A DNA stretch of 64,000 nt from Candidatus Kouleothrix ribensis (GTDB lineage Bacteria; Chloroflexota; Chloroflexia; Chloroflexales; Roseiflexaceae), in NCBI GenBank assembly GCA_016722075.1, contig JADKGW010000001.1, positions 2,914,001 through 2,978,000 of the forward strand, in the 5' to 3' direction. The notes under the pieces were generated by a model, which did no database searches, had not been told where the DNA came from, and was given only the letters and a program-made list of their open reading frames with translations. A program made the translations under genes and the position numbers. Shown here piece by piece: positions 1 through 9,081 of the stretch (within the stretch, counting starts at the first letter, position 1; each line of letters starts with the position of its first letter).

Positions 1-2859
1 GACGCGGCCGGCCAGATCGTCGACGCCAACCAGCAGGCCGGCAGCCTGCTTGGCTACAGCCAGGCCGAGCTGCGCGGCATGGCGCTGGCCACGCTGCTCG
101 ACCCCGGCGACGCCGACCAGGCGCCTGCGCTGCTGGCCGCGCTGGGCCAGCGCCCGCGCGCGCTGCTGGTGCGCCGCCACAACGCCAGCCTCTGCCCAGT
201 CGAGGTCAGCGTCGGGTCGTTCACCGAAGGCCGCGAGACGCTCTTCGTGATCATTCTGCGCGACATCAGCGAGCGCCAGCGCGCCGAGGATCTGCTGCGC
301 CGGCGCGGCGAAGAGCTGCTGGCGCTGCACGAGACCGCGCTCGGCCTGATCGACCGGCTCGAGCTGACTAGCCTGCTCGAGGCGATCGTACAGCGCGCCG
401 GCACGCTGCTCGGCACCCCGCACGGCTACCTGTATATGTACGACCCGGCCGCCGACGAGCTGGCACTGCGCGTTGCCACCGGCATGTTCAGCGGCTTTAT
501 CGGCTACCGGCTCAAACGCGGCGAAGGGCTGGCCGGCCGGGCCTGGCAGATGGGCCAGTCGCTCACCGCCAACGACTACCAGACCTGGCCGGGCCGCCAG
601 GTCGACCTCGACCCGCTCGGGCTGCACGCGGTGCTGACCGTACCCATCCACGCGCGCGGCGAAGTTGTGGGCGTGCTCGGCCTGGCCTACCAGCAGCCCG
701 GCCATACGATCGACCAGGCCGCGATCACACTGCTCGAGCGCTTCGGCCGGCTGGTATCGCTGGCGCTCGATAACGCCTGGCTATACAGCAGCGCCCAGCA
801 AGAGCTCGACGAGCGCCGGCGCACCGAGCAGGCCCTGCGCGATGCCCAGGCCGGGCTGCGCCAGGCTAAAGAGGCAGCCGAAGCCGCGACGCTGGCTAAA
901 TCGGAGTTCCTGGCGCACATGAGCCACGAGATCCGCAACCCGCTGAGCGGCGTCACCGGCACGGCCGCGCTGCTGCTCGAAACCAACCTCGACCCCGAGC
1001 AGCGCGAGTATGCCGAGATCATTCACACCGGCAGCAACGCCCTGCTGGCCGTGGTCAGCGACATCCTCGACCTATCGAAGATCGAATTTGGCAATGTCGA
1101 GATCGAGCGTGCGCCGTTCAACCTGCAACGCTGCATCGAAGATACCATCAGCATGATCGCGGCGCCGGCCGCCGATCGCCGGCTCGATGTGGCCTACCAG
1201 ATCGACGCCAGCGTGCCCGAGTCGATCATCGGCGACCTGGGCCGGCTGCGTCAGATCCTCGCCAACCTGCTGAGCAATGCCGTCAAATTCACCCACAGCG
1301 GCGGCATCAGCGTGGCGGCCGCCGCGCACCCGCTCGACGCCGCGCGCTACGAGCTGCGGATCAGCGTAGCCGACACCGGGATCGGCATCACCGCCGACCG
1401 CACCGCACGGCTGTTTAGCTCGTTCGCGCAGGGCGACAGCACGATCGCGCGGCGCTATGGCGGCACCGGGCTAGGCCTGACGATCAGCAAACAGCTGTGC
1501 GAGCTGCTCGGTGGGCGTATCTGGGTCGAAAGCACGCCCGGCGCCGGCACGACCTTCCACTTCACGATCGTGGTCGCAGCCGCCACTGGCACGCCGCCAG
1601 CCGACAAGCGCCAGGCCAGTATTCTCACTGGCAAACACATGCTGCTGGCCGAGCCGCTCGAGCGAACCCGCGCAATGATCATCCAGCAGGCGCGCGACTG
1701 GGGCATGCAGGTGACGATCGCCGCGACGGCCGAGCAGGCGCTGGCCTGGGTGCAGCGCGGCGATGAATTCGATATCGCGCTGATCGAGCACGACAACCCC
1801 GGCATGGGCGGGCGCGCGCTGGCCGAGGCGCTCCGCGAATTGCGCCCGGCGCAGCTGCTGCCCATCCTGATGCTGGCGCCGCTCGACCTGCCAGCCGACG
1901 ATCTGCCGGCCGGCGACGCGCGCGTGCAGGCGCTGCTGCGCCGGCCGCTCAAGCTTTCGCAGCTGCGGCGCCCGCTGATCGAAGCGCTCATCCCGGCACA
2001 GCCGCCCGCCGACGAAGCGCCGCCACAGGCCAGCGAGGCCGCGCGCGCACTGCGGCGCACACCGGCCACGCCGCGCGCACCCCTGCACGTGCTGGTCGTC
2101 GACGACGACTACGCCAACCAGACGCTCAACCAGCGCATACTCCAGAAGCTCGGGCACACCACCGCGCTGGCACGCAGCGGCCAGCAGGCGCTCGAAACAC
2201 TCGCGCACGAGCAGTTCGACATTGTGCTGCTCGACATTCAGCTGCCCGACATGGAAGGCACCGCCGTGGCACAGGCCATCCGCGCCCAGTGGCCACCCGA
2301 GCGCCAACCCTACCTGATCGCCGTCACCGCCGATGTGGCTGCCGGCGCGCGCGCGCGCTTCCTGGCCGCCGGCATGGACAACTACTTCAGCAAACCCATC
2401 CAGATCAGCCAGCTCGACGACGTGATCGAGCGCTACCGCGCGACGCGCCGGCCGGCCGGCGCCATGCGCGAGCAGGCCGTGGGCGCGCCCGCCACGCCGG
2501 CGATCGACGCCGAAAGCTTCAATCAGACCTACGCGATCATTGCCGAGCGCGCGCCGAACACGCTGGCCGAGCTGATCGAGCACTACCTGCACGACACGGC
2601 CGAGCTGGTGGGCACTATGCGTACCGCCCTGGCCCAACGCGACGCCCGCACGCTCCAGCGCGCCGCGCACAAGCTCAAGTCGAGCAGCGCCATCCTGGCG
2701 GCCAACCAGCTGGCCGACCGCTGCGCCGCGCTCGAGCAGGCTGCCGAGACGGGCACGCCGAGCGACTGGGCCGCGCTGATTGGCCAGATCGATGCTGAGT
2801 TCGCGCGCGTGGCGCCCGAGATCCGCGCCAGGCGCGGCCAGGCCCCGCGCGCCCCGTAG
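1..2859 (+). CDS. Hybrid sensor histidine kinase, PAS-GAF-HisKA-HATPase-REC-REC-HPt (5' end outside window)
   Basis: The reading frame is open from base 1, so the start lies upstream; 952 residues are visible. In order: end of a PAS domain (about 1-85), GAF domain (about 115-250), coiled linker, HisKA with phospho-acceptor His309 in HMSHEIRNP, HATPase with N box (NLLSNAVKF, about 422-430), DTGIGI, LFSSFAQGD and GGTGLGL motifs, a first receiver (about 546-660), a second receiver (about 700-820) with the acidic VVDDD pocket, Asp745 and a TADV/FSKP end, and a C-terminal HPt with His890 in AAHKLKSS. This is a complete intramolecular phosphorelay. The first receiver looks inactive: it lacks the acidic pair and has Glu596 where the phospho-Asp should be (IALIEHDNPGM). 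No response regulator gene is adjacent, so the output is unknown. Cytoplasmic in the visible part; upstream membrane segments cannot be excluded. Confidence 0.93.
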   Translation, partial: DAAGQIVDANQQAGSLLGYSQAELRGMALATLLDPGDADQAPALLAALGQRPRALLVRRHNASLCPVEVSVGSFTEGRETLFVIILRDISERQRAEDLLRRRGEELLALHETALGLIDRLELTSLLEAIVQRAGTLLGTPHGYLYMYDPAADELALRVATGMFSGFIGYRLKRGEGLAGRAWQMGQSLTANDYQTWPGRQVDLDPLGLHAVLTVPIHARGEVVGVLGLAYQQPGHTIDQAAITLLERFGRLVSLALDNAWLYSSAQQELDERRRTEQALRDAQAGLRQAKEAAEAATLAKSEFLAHMSHEIRNPLSGVTGTAALLLETNLDPEQREYAEIIHTGSNALLAVVSDILDLSKIEFGNVEIERAPFNLQRCIEDTISMIAAPAADRRLDVAYQIDASVPESIIGDLGRLRQILANLLSNAVKFTHSGGISVAAAAHPLDAARYELRISVADTGIGITADRTARLFSSFAQGDSTIARRYGGTGLGLTISKQLCELLGGRIWVESTPGAGTTFHFTIVVAAATGTPPADKRQASILTGKHMLLAEPLERTRAMIIQQARDWGMQVTIAATAEQALAWVQRGDEFDIALIEHDNPGMGGRALAEALRELRPAQLLPILMLAPLDLPADDLPAGDARVQALLRRPLKLSQLRRPLIEALIPAQPPADEAPPQASEAARALRRTPATPRAPLHVLVVDDDYANQTLNQRILQKLGHTTALARSGQQALETLAHEQFDIVLLDIQLPDMEGTAVAQAIRAQWPPERQPYLIAVTADVAAGARARFLAAGMDNYFSKPIQISQLDDVIERYRATRRPAGAMREQAVGAPATPAIDAESFNQTYAIIAERAPNTLAELIEHYLHDTAELVGTMRTALAQRDARTLQRAAHKLKSSSAILAANQLADRCAALEQAAETGTPSDWAALIGQIDAEFARVAPEIRARRGQAPRAP

Positions 2860-2860
2860 A

Positions 2861-4195
2861 GCGGATACGTCGATCCGCCCCGTACAGGGCGCGTCGTCCC
2901 CGTGCCTCCGCCGAGGCTTTCCGGGGCGCTTCGCCCCCGGCACCCCGATTAGGGGAACCCGGCCGGTTCCCCTAACACCCCTCCGGCAAGCGAGGCCATC
3001 CCAACCCACTGCGCATCGACGCATGCCATGGCCGAGCGACTCAGGTGGTGCGCACCGAAGCACACATGCGTGTGCCAACGATCGTTCGGGCTGCCCGTAC
3101 GGGGCGTGTCACCCTCGTGCCCCGCTGCGGGCGGATACGTCGCTGTGGGCGGATACGTCGATCCAATGCGGGCGGATACATCGATCCGCCCCTACGCGCG
3201 GATACATCGATCCGCCCCTACGCGCGGATACGTCGCCATGGGCGGATACGTCGATCTGCCCCTACGCGCGGATACGTCGCCATGGGCGGATACATCGCCA
3301 TGGGCGGATACATCGATCCGCCCCTACGCGCGGATACGTCGCCATGGGCGGATACATCGCCATGGGCGGATACATCGATCCGCCCCTACGCGCGGATACG
3401 TCGCCATGGGCGGATACATCGCCATGGGCGGATACATCGATCCGCCCCTACGCGCGGATACGTCGTCCGTTGTGGGCGGATACATCGATCCGCCCCTACG
3501 CGCGGATACGTCGCCATGGGCGGATACATCGATCCGATGCGGGCGGATACATCGATCCGCCCCTACGCGCGGATACGTCGCCATGGGCGGATACATCGAT
3601 CCGCCCCTACGCGCGGATACGTCGCCATGGGCGGATACATCGATCCGCCCCTACTGCGCCCTGCTCCCCCGATGCGGGGAACCCGGCCGGTTCCCCGCAT
3701 ACCCCTCCGGCAATGGGGGCCATCCCAACCCACTGCGCATCGACGCATGCCATCGCCAATTATGGATCGGGATGGCCTGATCCAGGGTGCTACAAGAATC
3801 GGATGGATCGCGATCACCACAAGAAACGATCAATGCACGCCAACGATCGTTCGGGCTGCCCGAAGGCATGCGCGCAGAACAGTGCGCATATGACAGCCTT
3901 AAATAGGGGGTCCGGGGTGAAACCCCGGCGGCGGGGTGCAGGGGCCGGCGGCGGCCCCTGCCGCGGGGTTCGGGGGCGCGTAGCCCCCGCATGCGTGTGG
4001 CGCGGGGCGCGTAGCCCCAGGGCACGCGGGGCGCGCAGCCCCAGGGCGAACACAAGGTTCGCCCGTACGGGGTTCGGGGGCGCGTAGCCCCCGCGTGCGT
4101 GCGGCGCGCGGGGTTCGGGGCCGCGTAGCCCCCGCGTGCGTGTGGCGCGCGGGGCGTGGGGCCGCGCAGGCCCCGCATGCGTGTGGCGCAGCCCA
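2861..4195 (+). repeat. Intergenic repeat mosaic, copy A
   Basis: This gap of about 1.4 kb has no credible gene. It starts two bases after the kinase stop with a GCGGATACGTCGATCCGCC unit. Then come a GGGGCGCTTCGCCCC hairpin, the long hairpin TTAGGGGAACC-cggcc-GGTTCCCCTAA (2949-2975), a conserved stretch through CATGCCATGGCCGAGCGA (about 3020-3040), the tandem array at 3131-3654, and a second partial copy of the hairpin module (3672-3790). After TCGTTCGGGCTGCCC come GGGGTGAAACCCC and about five copies of a GGGGGCGCGTAGCCCCC hairpin unit (3967-4190). The same modules in the same order recur at about 26384-26895 and 28022-28545. Open frames through it are by-products of the repeats. Confidence 0.85.
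3131..3654 (+). repeat. Tandem array of GCGGATAC(A/G)TCG units
   Basis: About two dozen head-to-tail units all begin GCGGATACRTCG and continue in one of two main ways: CCATGG (18-bp unit) or ATCCGCCCCTACGC (26-bp unit), with a few 22-bp variants. The two kinds alternate in a partly regular pattern, which suggests expansion of a higher-order block. The 26-bp unit contains the inverted repeat GCGGAT-acatcg-ATCCGC, so each can form a 6-bp hairpin. All units face the same way. Unit lengths are not constant and there are no unique spacers. Confidence 0.92.
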
Positions 4196-4209
4196 CAAAA
4201 CACAACCAC

Positions 4210-4238
4210 TTGTCCTGATGTCACCACTCATGTATACT
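4210..4238 (+). promoter_or_regulatory. Sigma-70-type promoter of the M42 peptidase gene
   Basis: TTGTCC (4210-4215), 17-bp spacer, TATACT (4233-4238). It lies about 30 bp upstream of the ATG, just outside the GC-rich repeat block. Inferred from consensus only. Confidence 0.7.
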
Positions 4239-4267
4239 GCCACAAACACACACCAACAGGAAACCAT

Positions 4268-5320
4268 ATGAGCGATCTCTTTACCACAATCAAAGCCCTC
4301 ACCGAGCTCTCCGGGCCGATCGGGCAAGAGGCGGCCGTGCTCGATTATATCGAGCCGCTGTGGCGCGCGGCCGGCGCCGCCACCACGCGCACCCGCACCG
4401 GCAATATCGTTGCGCGCGCGGGCGGGGCCGGGCCGAAGCTGCTGCTGGTGGCCCACGCCGACGAGCTGTGCTACCTGGTGCGCGCGATCGACCCAAGCGG
4501 CATGCTCTGGCTGGCCAATGGCCAGGCCTGGGAGCGTAAGACCAGCCTGCGCAACTGGTTCACCGTCGGCCAGCGCGTGCGTGTGTTGGCGCGCGCGGGC
4601 GAGCTGCCCGGCGTGATCGGCGCCGCTACCGGCCACGTGGCCGCGCTGGTGCTGCCCGAGCCGGCCGAGCTGACCTGGAACGACTTCTGGGTCGACACCG
4701 GGCTGACCCGCGACGAGCTGATCGCGCGCGGGGTCACGCCCGGCACGCGCGTGATCTGGGACGCGCCGACCACCCGGCTCGGGCCGCACGTGGTCGGCAA
4801 GGCGCTCGATGATCGCGTGCCGCTGGCGGTGATCACCGAGGTGCTGCGGCGCGTGCCGCCGGCCCAGCGCGGCTGCGACCTGACGCTGGCCTGCACGGTG
4901 CAGGAGGAGATTGGGCTGGTCGGGGCGTTCGCGCTGGCCGCGCGCGAGCAGTTCGACGCCGCGATCGTGGTCGAGATCGGCCTGGCCGGCGATATTCCCG
5001 GCGTCGACGAGCGGGCCATGCCCATCCGGCTGGGCGCGGGGCCGGTGCTGATCCACAAAGACGCGCTCGTCCACTATGATCACGCGCTCACCGCCGCGCT
5101 CGAGCGCGTCGCGGGTGCGGCCGGCATCCCCATCCAGCACGCGGTGTTCGGCTCATTCGGCAGCGACGGCGCGGCGCTGATCAAGGCCGACATCCCGGCC
5201 GCTATGGTTGCTTTCCCGGCGCGCTATACCCATAGCCCGTTCGAGACCGGCCACATGGGCGATATCGAGGCGCTGATCGGCTGGCTGTGCGCCTGTGTGC
5301 GCGATGGCCTGGCGCGCTAG
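4268..5320 (+). CDS. M42 family metallopeptidase (deblocking aminopeptidase type)
   Basis: 350 residues, the usual size for the family. M42 enzymes are cytoplasmic, dinuclear zinc or cobalt aminopeptidases that form dodecameric TET particles and trim short peptides. Visible metal and catalytic motifs: VAHADE (His and Asp), GKALDDR (bridging Asp), TVQEEIG (catalytic Glu plus Glu ligand), VVEIGLAGDIPG, and THSPFET near the C terminus (His ligand). The fourth ligand position carries Glu where Asp (aIDvt) is more usual. ATG 4268 is preferred over upstream codons because it follows a clear promoter and a CAGGAAA stretch; the upstream extension would run into the repeat. Aminopeptidase and endoglucanase annotations are both common in this family; peptidase is more likely. 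Confidence 0.88.
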   Translation: MSDLFTTIKALTELSGPIGQEAAVLDYIEPLWRAAGAATTRTRTGNIVARAGGAGPKLLLVAHADELCYLVRAIDPSGMLWLANGQAWERKTSLRNWFTVGQRVRVLARAGELPGVIGAATGHVAALVLPEPAELTWNDFWVDTGLTRDELIARGVTPGTRVIWDAPTTRLGPHVVGKALDDRVPLAVITEVLRRVPPAQRGCDLTLACTVQEEIGLVGAFALAAREQFDAAIVVEIGLAGDIPGVDERAMPIRLGAGPVLIHKDALVHYDHALTAALERVAGAAGIPIQHAVFGSFGSDGAALIKADIPAAMVAFPARYTHSPFETGHMGDIEALIGWLCACVRDGLAR

Positions 5321-5504
5321 GCAGCGGAGCGATCCGCGAATGCCTCGTGCGCCTGTGTGCGGTGCTCGAACAGCACCGCGCTCCTACACGCTATGCACGA
5401 CACAATAATCCACACGAATGGTCGACCGGCCGCTCGCGATCGTTCGCGCAACGCGCGGATCGGCCTGGAGTGCGCTGAGGGCGCGCGAGCGCGCGAGGGC
5501 AACC

Positions 5505-5969
5505 ATGCAGATCTGGGTTGACGCCGACGCCTGCCCAGGCGCGGCCAAAGAGCTGGTATTCCGCGCCGCGACGCGCCTGCACATCCGCGTCTGCCTGGTG
5601 GCAAACCGCCCGATTGGCCTGCCCGACTCGCCGCTGTTCACGCGGGTGCAGGTGCGCCCCGGCAGCGACGTGGCCGATGCCTACATCGCGCAGCATGTCG
5701 GCGCCGGCGACATGGTCATCACCGCCGATATTCCGCTGGCCGCGCTGGTGGTGGCGCGTGGCGCGCTGGCGCTCGACCCGCGCGGCGAGCTGCATACCGC
5801 CGATACGATCGCCGAGCGGCTGGCGATGCGCAACTTCATGGAAGAGCTGCGCTGGGCCGGCCTGGCGACCGGCGGGCCGGCTGCCTATGGCCCGGCCGAC
5901 CGCCGGCGCTTCGCGCAGGTGCTCAATCGCGTGCTCGAGCAGCAGCTGCGCGCGGGGAGCGCGAGCTGA
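5505..5969 (+). CDS. YaiI/YqxD (UPF0178, DUF188) family protein
   Basis: 154 residues, matching the family length. It begins MQIWVDADACPGAAKE, the characteristic N-terminal DADACP motif, followed by VANRPI, a GSDVADAYI segment and ITADIPLA. The acidic residues in DAD and DIPLA resemble a PIN-like nuclease centre, but no activity is established for the family. ATG 5505 follows a GAGGG stretch; the in-frame upstream extension is Arg-rich and unlikely to be translated. It lies 25 bp before the murF-alr gene and may be co-transcribed with it. Confidence 0.88.
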   Translation: MQIWVDADACPGAAKELVFRAATRLHIRVCLVANRPIGLPDSPLFTRVQVRPGSDVADAYIAQHVGAGDMVITADIPLAALVVARGALALDPRGELHTADTIAERLAMRNFMEELRWAGLATGGPAAYGPADRRRFAQVLNRVLEQQLRAGSAS

Positions 5970-5994
5970 CCGCGTCGGCTAAAGCAGGCTTGCA

Positions 5995-8532
5995 GTGATT
6001 GAACTCACCGATCTGCTCGCCGCAGGCGGGCGCCTGCACGGCACCGCGCAGGCCAGATCGTTCGCCGATTTCTCGTACGACTCGCGGCTGACCCGGCCGG
6101 GCGAGCTGTTCGTGGCCCTGCGCACGCCACATGCCGACGGCCACGATTACATCGGCGCGGCGCTGGCGGCCGGGGCAGCCGGCGTGCTGTGCGCCTGGCC
6201 GCCCGCCGCCGCCAACACTACGATCGTGCAGGCCAGCGACCCGCCGGCGCTGCTGCAGCGCTGGGCCGCCCGCCGGCTCGCGCAGGTCGCCCCCACCGTC
6301 ATCGGCGTCACCGGCAGCGTCGGCAAGACCTCGGCGGTGCGCACGATCGCCGCGCTGCTGGCCGTGGCGGCGCCAACCTTCCGCAGCCGGCAGAGCTTCA
6401 ACTCGCTGTTTGGCCTGCCGATCGCGCTCGCGCGCCTGCGCGACGATCAGCGTTTCGCGGTGCTCGAGTTCGGCGCCGACCGCCACGGCGAGATCGCGCG
6501 GCTCGCCGAGCTGTTTCCGCCCCACATAGCCGTGGTCACGGCCGTGGGCGCCGCGCACCTCGACGCGTTCGGCACGCTCGATGGCGTGGCGCGCGAGCAG
6601 GCCGCACTGGTGGCCGCGCTGCCGCCTGACGGCTGGGCCATTCTCAATGGCGACGACCGATTGGTGGCGGCTATGCGCGGCCGTACAGGCGCGCGCGTGC
6701 TGACGTTTGGATTCGATCGGAGCAACGACCTGGCAGCCAGCCCGATCGATCTCGCGCTGGCGGGCACGCGCTTCCAGCTGCACTGGCGTATGCAGACTAT
6801 CGAGGCCTGGGTGCCGCTGCTGGGCCGGCCTGCAATCGCCGCTGCGCTGGCCGGCGTGGCGGTGGCGCTGGCCTGCGGCATCCCACTCGCGCAGGCCGCC
6901 GCCGCGCTCGCGCAGCTCGAGCCGATCGATGGGCGGCTACGCGCGCTGCCCGGCCGCAGCGGCGCGACGCTGATCGACGATAGCTACAGCGGCACGCTGC
7001 CGGCCACGCTCGCCGCGCTGCACACGCTCGCCGCGCTGCCCGCGCGCCGCCGGATCGCAGTGCTGGGCGCGCCCGAGCTGCCCGCGCCAGGCGCCGAGCA
7101 GGCCTATAAGCAGATCGGCGCGCTGGCCGCCACCCACGCCGACCAGCTGATCTGCCAGGGCGACTGGGGCGTGCTCGCCGTGGCGGCGGCGCGCCGGCAG
7201 CACCCGGCGATCAACGCCACGGTGGCGCACACCAGTGCCGCCGTGCTCGCCGCACTGCCGCCCGACCTCGGCAGCGGCGATCTGGTGCTGATCAAAGGCG
7301 CCGCCGCCGCACGCATGGAACGCGTGACTGCCGCGCTGCTGGCCGACCCGGCCGGCGCGACGCGCTGGCTGGTGCGCCAGCAGCCGGCCTGGCGCACCGT
7401 CCGCACGGGCATGCCCGGCCGGCCGACATGGCTGCAGATCGATCTCGACGCGATTGCCCACAACATCCAGCGGCTCGGCGCCATGGCCGGCGTACCGCTG
7501 ATGGTGGTGCTCAAAGCCGACGCCTACGGCCATGGTGCCCTGCGGGTGGCGCACACCGCGCTGGCCAGCGGCGCGCGCGCGCTGGCGGTGGCCACGCTGG
7601 GCGAGGCCCAGGCGCTGCGCGCGGCCGGCATCACCGCGCCGATCCTGGTGCTCGGCTACACGCCACCCTGGCAGGCGCGCGCGGCCGTCGCGCTGGGCGT
7701 CGCCTGCACGATCTTCGACCTCGACGCCGCGCGCGCGCTGGCCGAGGCCGCCGACTCGCTCGATCGCACGGCCACGGCGCACCTGAAGATCGACACCGGC
7801 ATGGCCCGGCTGGGGCTGCCGCCCGCCCAGGCTGCGCCGTTTCTGCGCGCGCTCCGCGACGACCTGCCGCACGCCGGGCGGCTGCGTGTCGAGGGCATCT
7901 ACACACACTTCGCCGCCGCCGACAGCGCCGAGCAGGCCTTCGCCCACGCGCAGCTGCGCCTGTTCGAGCAGCTGCTGGCCGAGCTGGGCGCGGCCGGCCT
8001 GCGCCCGCCGGTGGCGCACGCCGCCAACAGCGCGGCGCTGCTGCGCCTGCCGGCCGCGCGGCTCGACATGGCCCGCCCCGGCATTGCCTGCTATGGGCTG
8101 CGGCCCTCGCCCGACACCCCCCTGCCGCCCGAGTTCCAGCCGGCGTTGTCGTTCCACACCGAGGTGGCCCAGGTCAAGCTGGTTCCTGCCGGCGCGCCGA
8201 TCTCGTACGGCGGCGCGTATGTCACCCCCAGCCCTGCGCTGATCGCTACCATCCCGGCCGGCTATGCCGACGGGCTGCGGCGCGCGCCGCAGCCCTGGCG
8301 CACGGTGCTGGTGCGCGGCCGGCGCGCGCCGATCGTCGGGCGGATCTGTATGGACTACGCCATGATTGATGTGAGCGCCATCCCCGGCGTACGCCGCGGC
8401 GACCCGGTCGTGCTGATTGGCACGCAGGGCGGCGACACGATCAGCGCCGACGAGGTGGCCGGCTGGCTCGGCACGATCGCCTACGAGGTGGTGGCGACCA
8501 TCCTGCCGCGCGTGCCGCGCGAGGTGGGGTGA
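5995..8532 (+). CDS. Bifunctional MurF (UDP-MurNAc-tripeptide:D-Ala-D-Ala ligase) / alanine racemase
   Basis: 845 residues in one uninterrupted frame from a GTG at 5995. Residues 1 to about 470 are MurF-like: DSRLTRPGELFVAL, P-loop VTGSVGKTS (about 105-113), FNSLFGLPIAL, EFGADRHGEI, and DDSYSGTLPA in place of the usual DDSYNANP. From about 480 the chain is alanine racemase: LQIDLDAIAHNI, PLP lysine in LKADAYGHG, HLKIDTGMARLG, YTHFAAAD, HAANSAALL, the ISYGG tyrosine segment, PAGYADG and RICMDYAMIDV. The fusion would make D-Ala and add D-Ala-D-Ala to the peptidoglycan precursor with one polypeptide. MurF-Alr fusions are known in some Bacteroidota. Cytoplasmic. The changed DDSY-N motif deserves note, but the ligase core looks intact. 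Confidence 0.92.
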   Translation: MIELTDLLAAGGRLHGTAQARSFADFSYDSRLTRPGELFVALRTPHADGHDYIGAALAAGAAGVLCAWPPAAANTTIVQASDPPALLQRWAARRLAQVAPTVIGVTGSVGKTSAVRTIAALLAVAAPTFRSRQSFNSLFGLPIALARLRDDQRFAVLEFGADRHGEIARLAELFPPHIAVVTAVGAAHLDAFGTLDGVAREQAALVAALPPDGWAILNGDDRLVAAMRGRTGARVLTFGFDRSNDLAASPIDLALAGTRFQLHWRMQTIEAWVPLLGRPAIAAALAGVAVALACGIPLAQAAAALAQLEPIDGRLRALPGRSGATLIDDSYSGTLPATLAALHTLAALPARRRIAVLGAPELPAPGAEQAYKQIGALAATHADQLICQGDWGVLAVAAARRQHPAINATVAHTSAAVLAALPPDLGSGDLVLIKGAAAARMERVTAALLADPAGATRWLVRQQPAWRTVRTGMPGRPTWLQIDLDAIAHNIQRLGAMAGVPLMVVLKADAYGHGALRVAHTALASGARALAVATLGEAQALRAAGITAPILVLGYTPPWQARAAVALGVACTIFDLDAARALAEAADSLDRTATAHLKIDTGMARLGLPPAQAAPFLRALRDDLPHAGRLRVEGIYTHFAAADSAEQAFAHAQLRLFEQLLAELGAAGLRPPVAHAANSAALLRLPAARLDMARPGIACYGLRPSPDTPLPPEFQPALSFHTEVAQVKLVPAGAPISYGGAYVTPSPALIATIPAGYADGLRRAPQPWRTVLVRGRRAPIVGRICMDYAMIDVSAIPGVRRGDPVVLIGTQGGDTISADEVAGWLGTIAYEVVATILPRVPREVG

Positions 8533-8655
8533 TACATAATCGCATTGACCAATGTGCCCTGCCGGCGCTACAATACGAACGCGCCAAGGGCATACCCACG
8601 CGCCATTACGCAAACTGCGCGCCGCACGGCGCAGGCATCACGCAAGAGGCCGTCT

Positions 8656-9048
8656 ATGGAACGCACAAGCACCGGCTTTGATTCAATCGATGCGTATATC
8701 GCGGCGTTCCCGCCGGAAATACAAGCGCTCCTCGAAACCATGCGCGCCACCATCCGCGCTTCCGCACCCGAGGCAGAGGAGAAAATAAGCTACCAGATGC
8801 CAACATTCTTCCTGAAGGGCAACCTGGTGCATTTCGCCGCGCTCAAGCAGCATATCGGGTTTTACCCAACCCCAAGCGCGATCGAGGCCTTCAAGCATGA
8901 GACGTCGATGTACAAAAGCACCAAAGGCGCGCTTCAATTCCCGCTCGGCCAGCCCCTACCGCTCGAGCTGATCGGCAAAATCGTGCAATTTCGCGTCGCC
9001 GAAAACCTCAGCCGCGCCGCAGCGAAAGCGCGCAAAAGCAAAGCCTGA
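8656..9048 (+). CDS. DUF1801 (YdhG-like) family protein
   Basis: 130 residues. Typical DUF1801 features: N-terminal IDAYIAAFPPEIQALLETMRATIRA helices, EKISYQMPTFFLKGNLVHFAALKQHIGFYP core, and KGALQFPLGQPLP near the end, followed by a Lys/Ala-rich tail. The fold is shared with a Bacillus iron-chaperone-like protein (YdhG), but the role of most members is unproven. ATG 8656 follows AAGAGG with good spacing; upstream in-frame sequence is not protein-like. The gene converges with the methyltransferase on the other strand 33 bp away. Confidence 0.88.
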   Translation: MERTSTGFDSIDAYIAAFPPEIQALLETMRATIRASAPEAEEKISYQMPTFFLKGNLVHFAALKQHIGFYPTPSAIEAFKHETSMYKSTKGALQFPLGQPLPLELIGKIVQFRVAENLSRAAAKARKSKA

Positions 9049-9081
9049 AGGCATAGGCCCAACCGCCGCGCCACCGCCGGC

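Noticed and set aside
1471..3078. 535-residue antisense frame opposite the kinase
   Set aside because: High-GC shadow frame; the kinase domains on the plus strand are unmistakable.
3131..3654. CRISPR array
   Set aside because: Units vary between 18, 22 and 26 bp with no unique spacers, and no cas genes are in the window; it is a nested tandem repeat.
2780..4087. Long open frames (up to 435 residues) through the GCGGATAC array
   Set aside because: They encode only repeats of the DNA units, run in several frames and both strands, and start inside the kinase gene or lack ribosome sites.
6937..8613. 558-residue antisense frame opposite murF-alr
   Set aside because: Composition (Arg/Gly/His/Gln-rich) is typical of reverse-strand shadows; the plus strand has full catalytic motifs.
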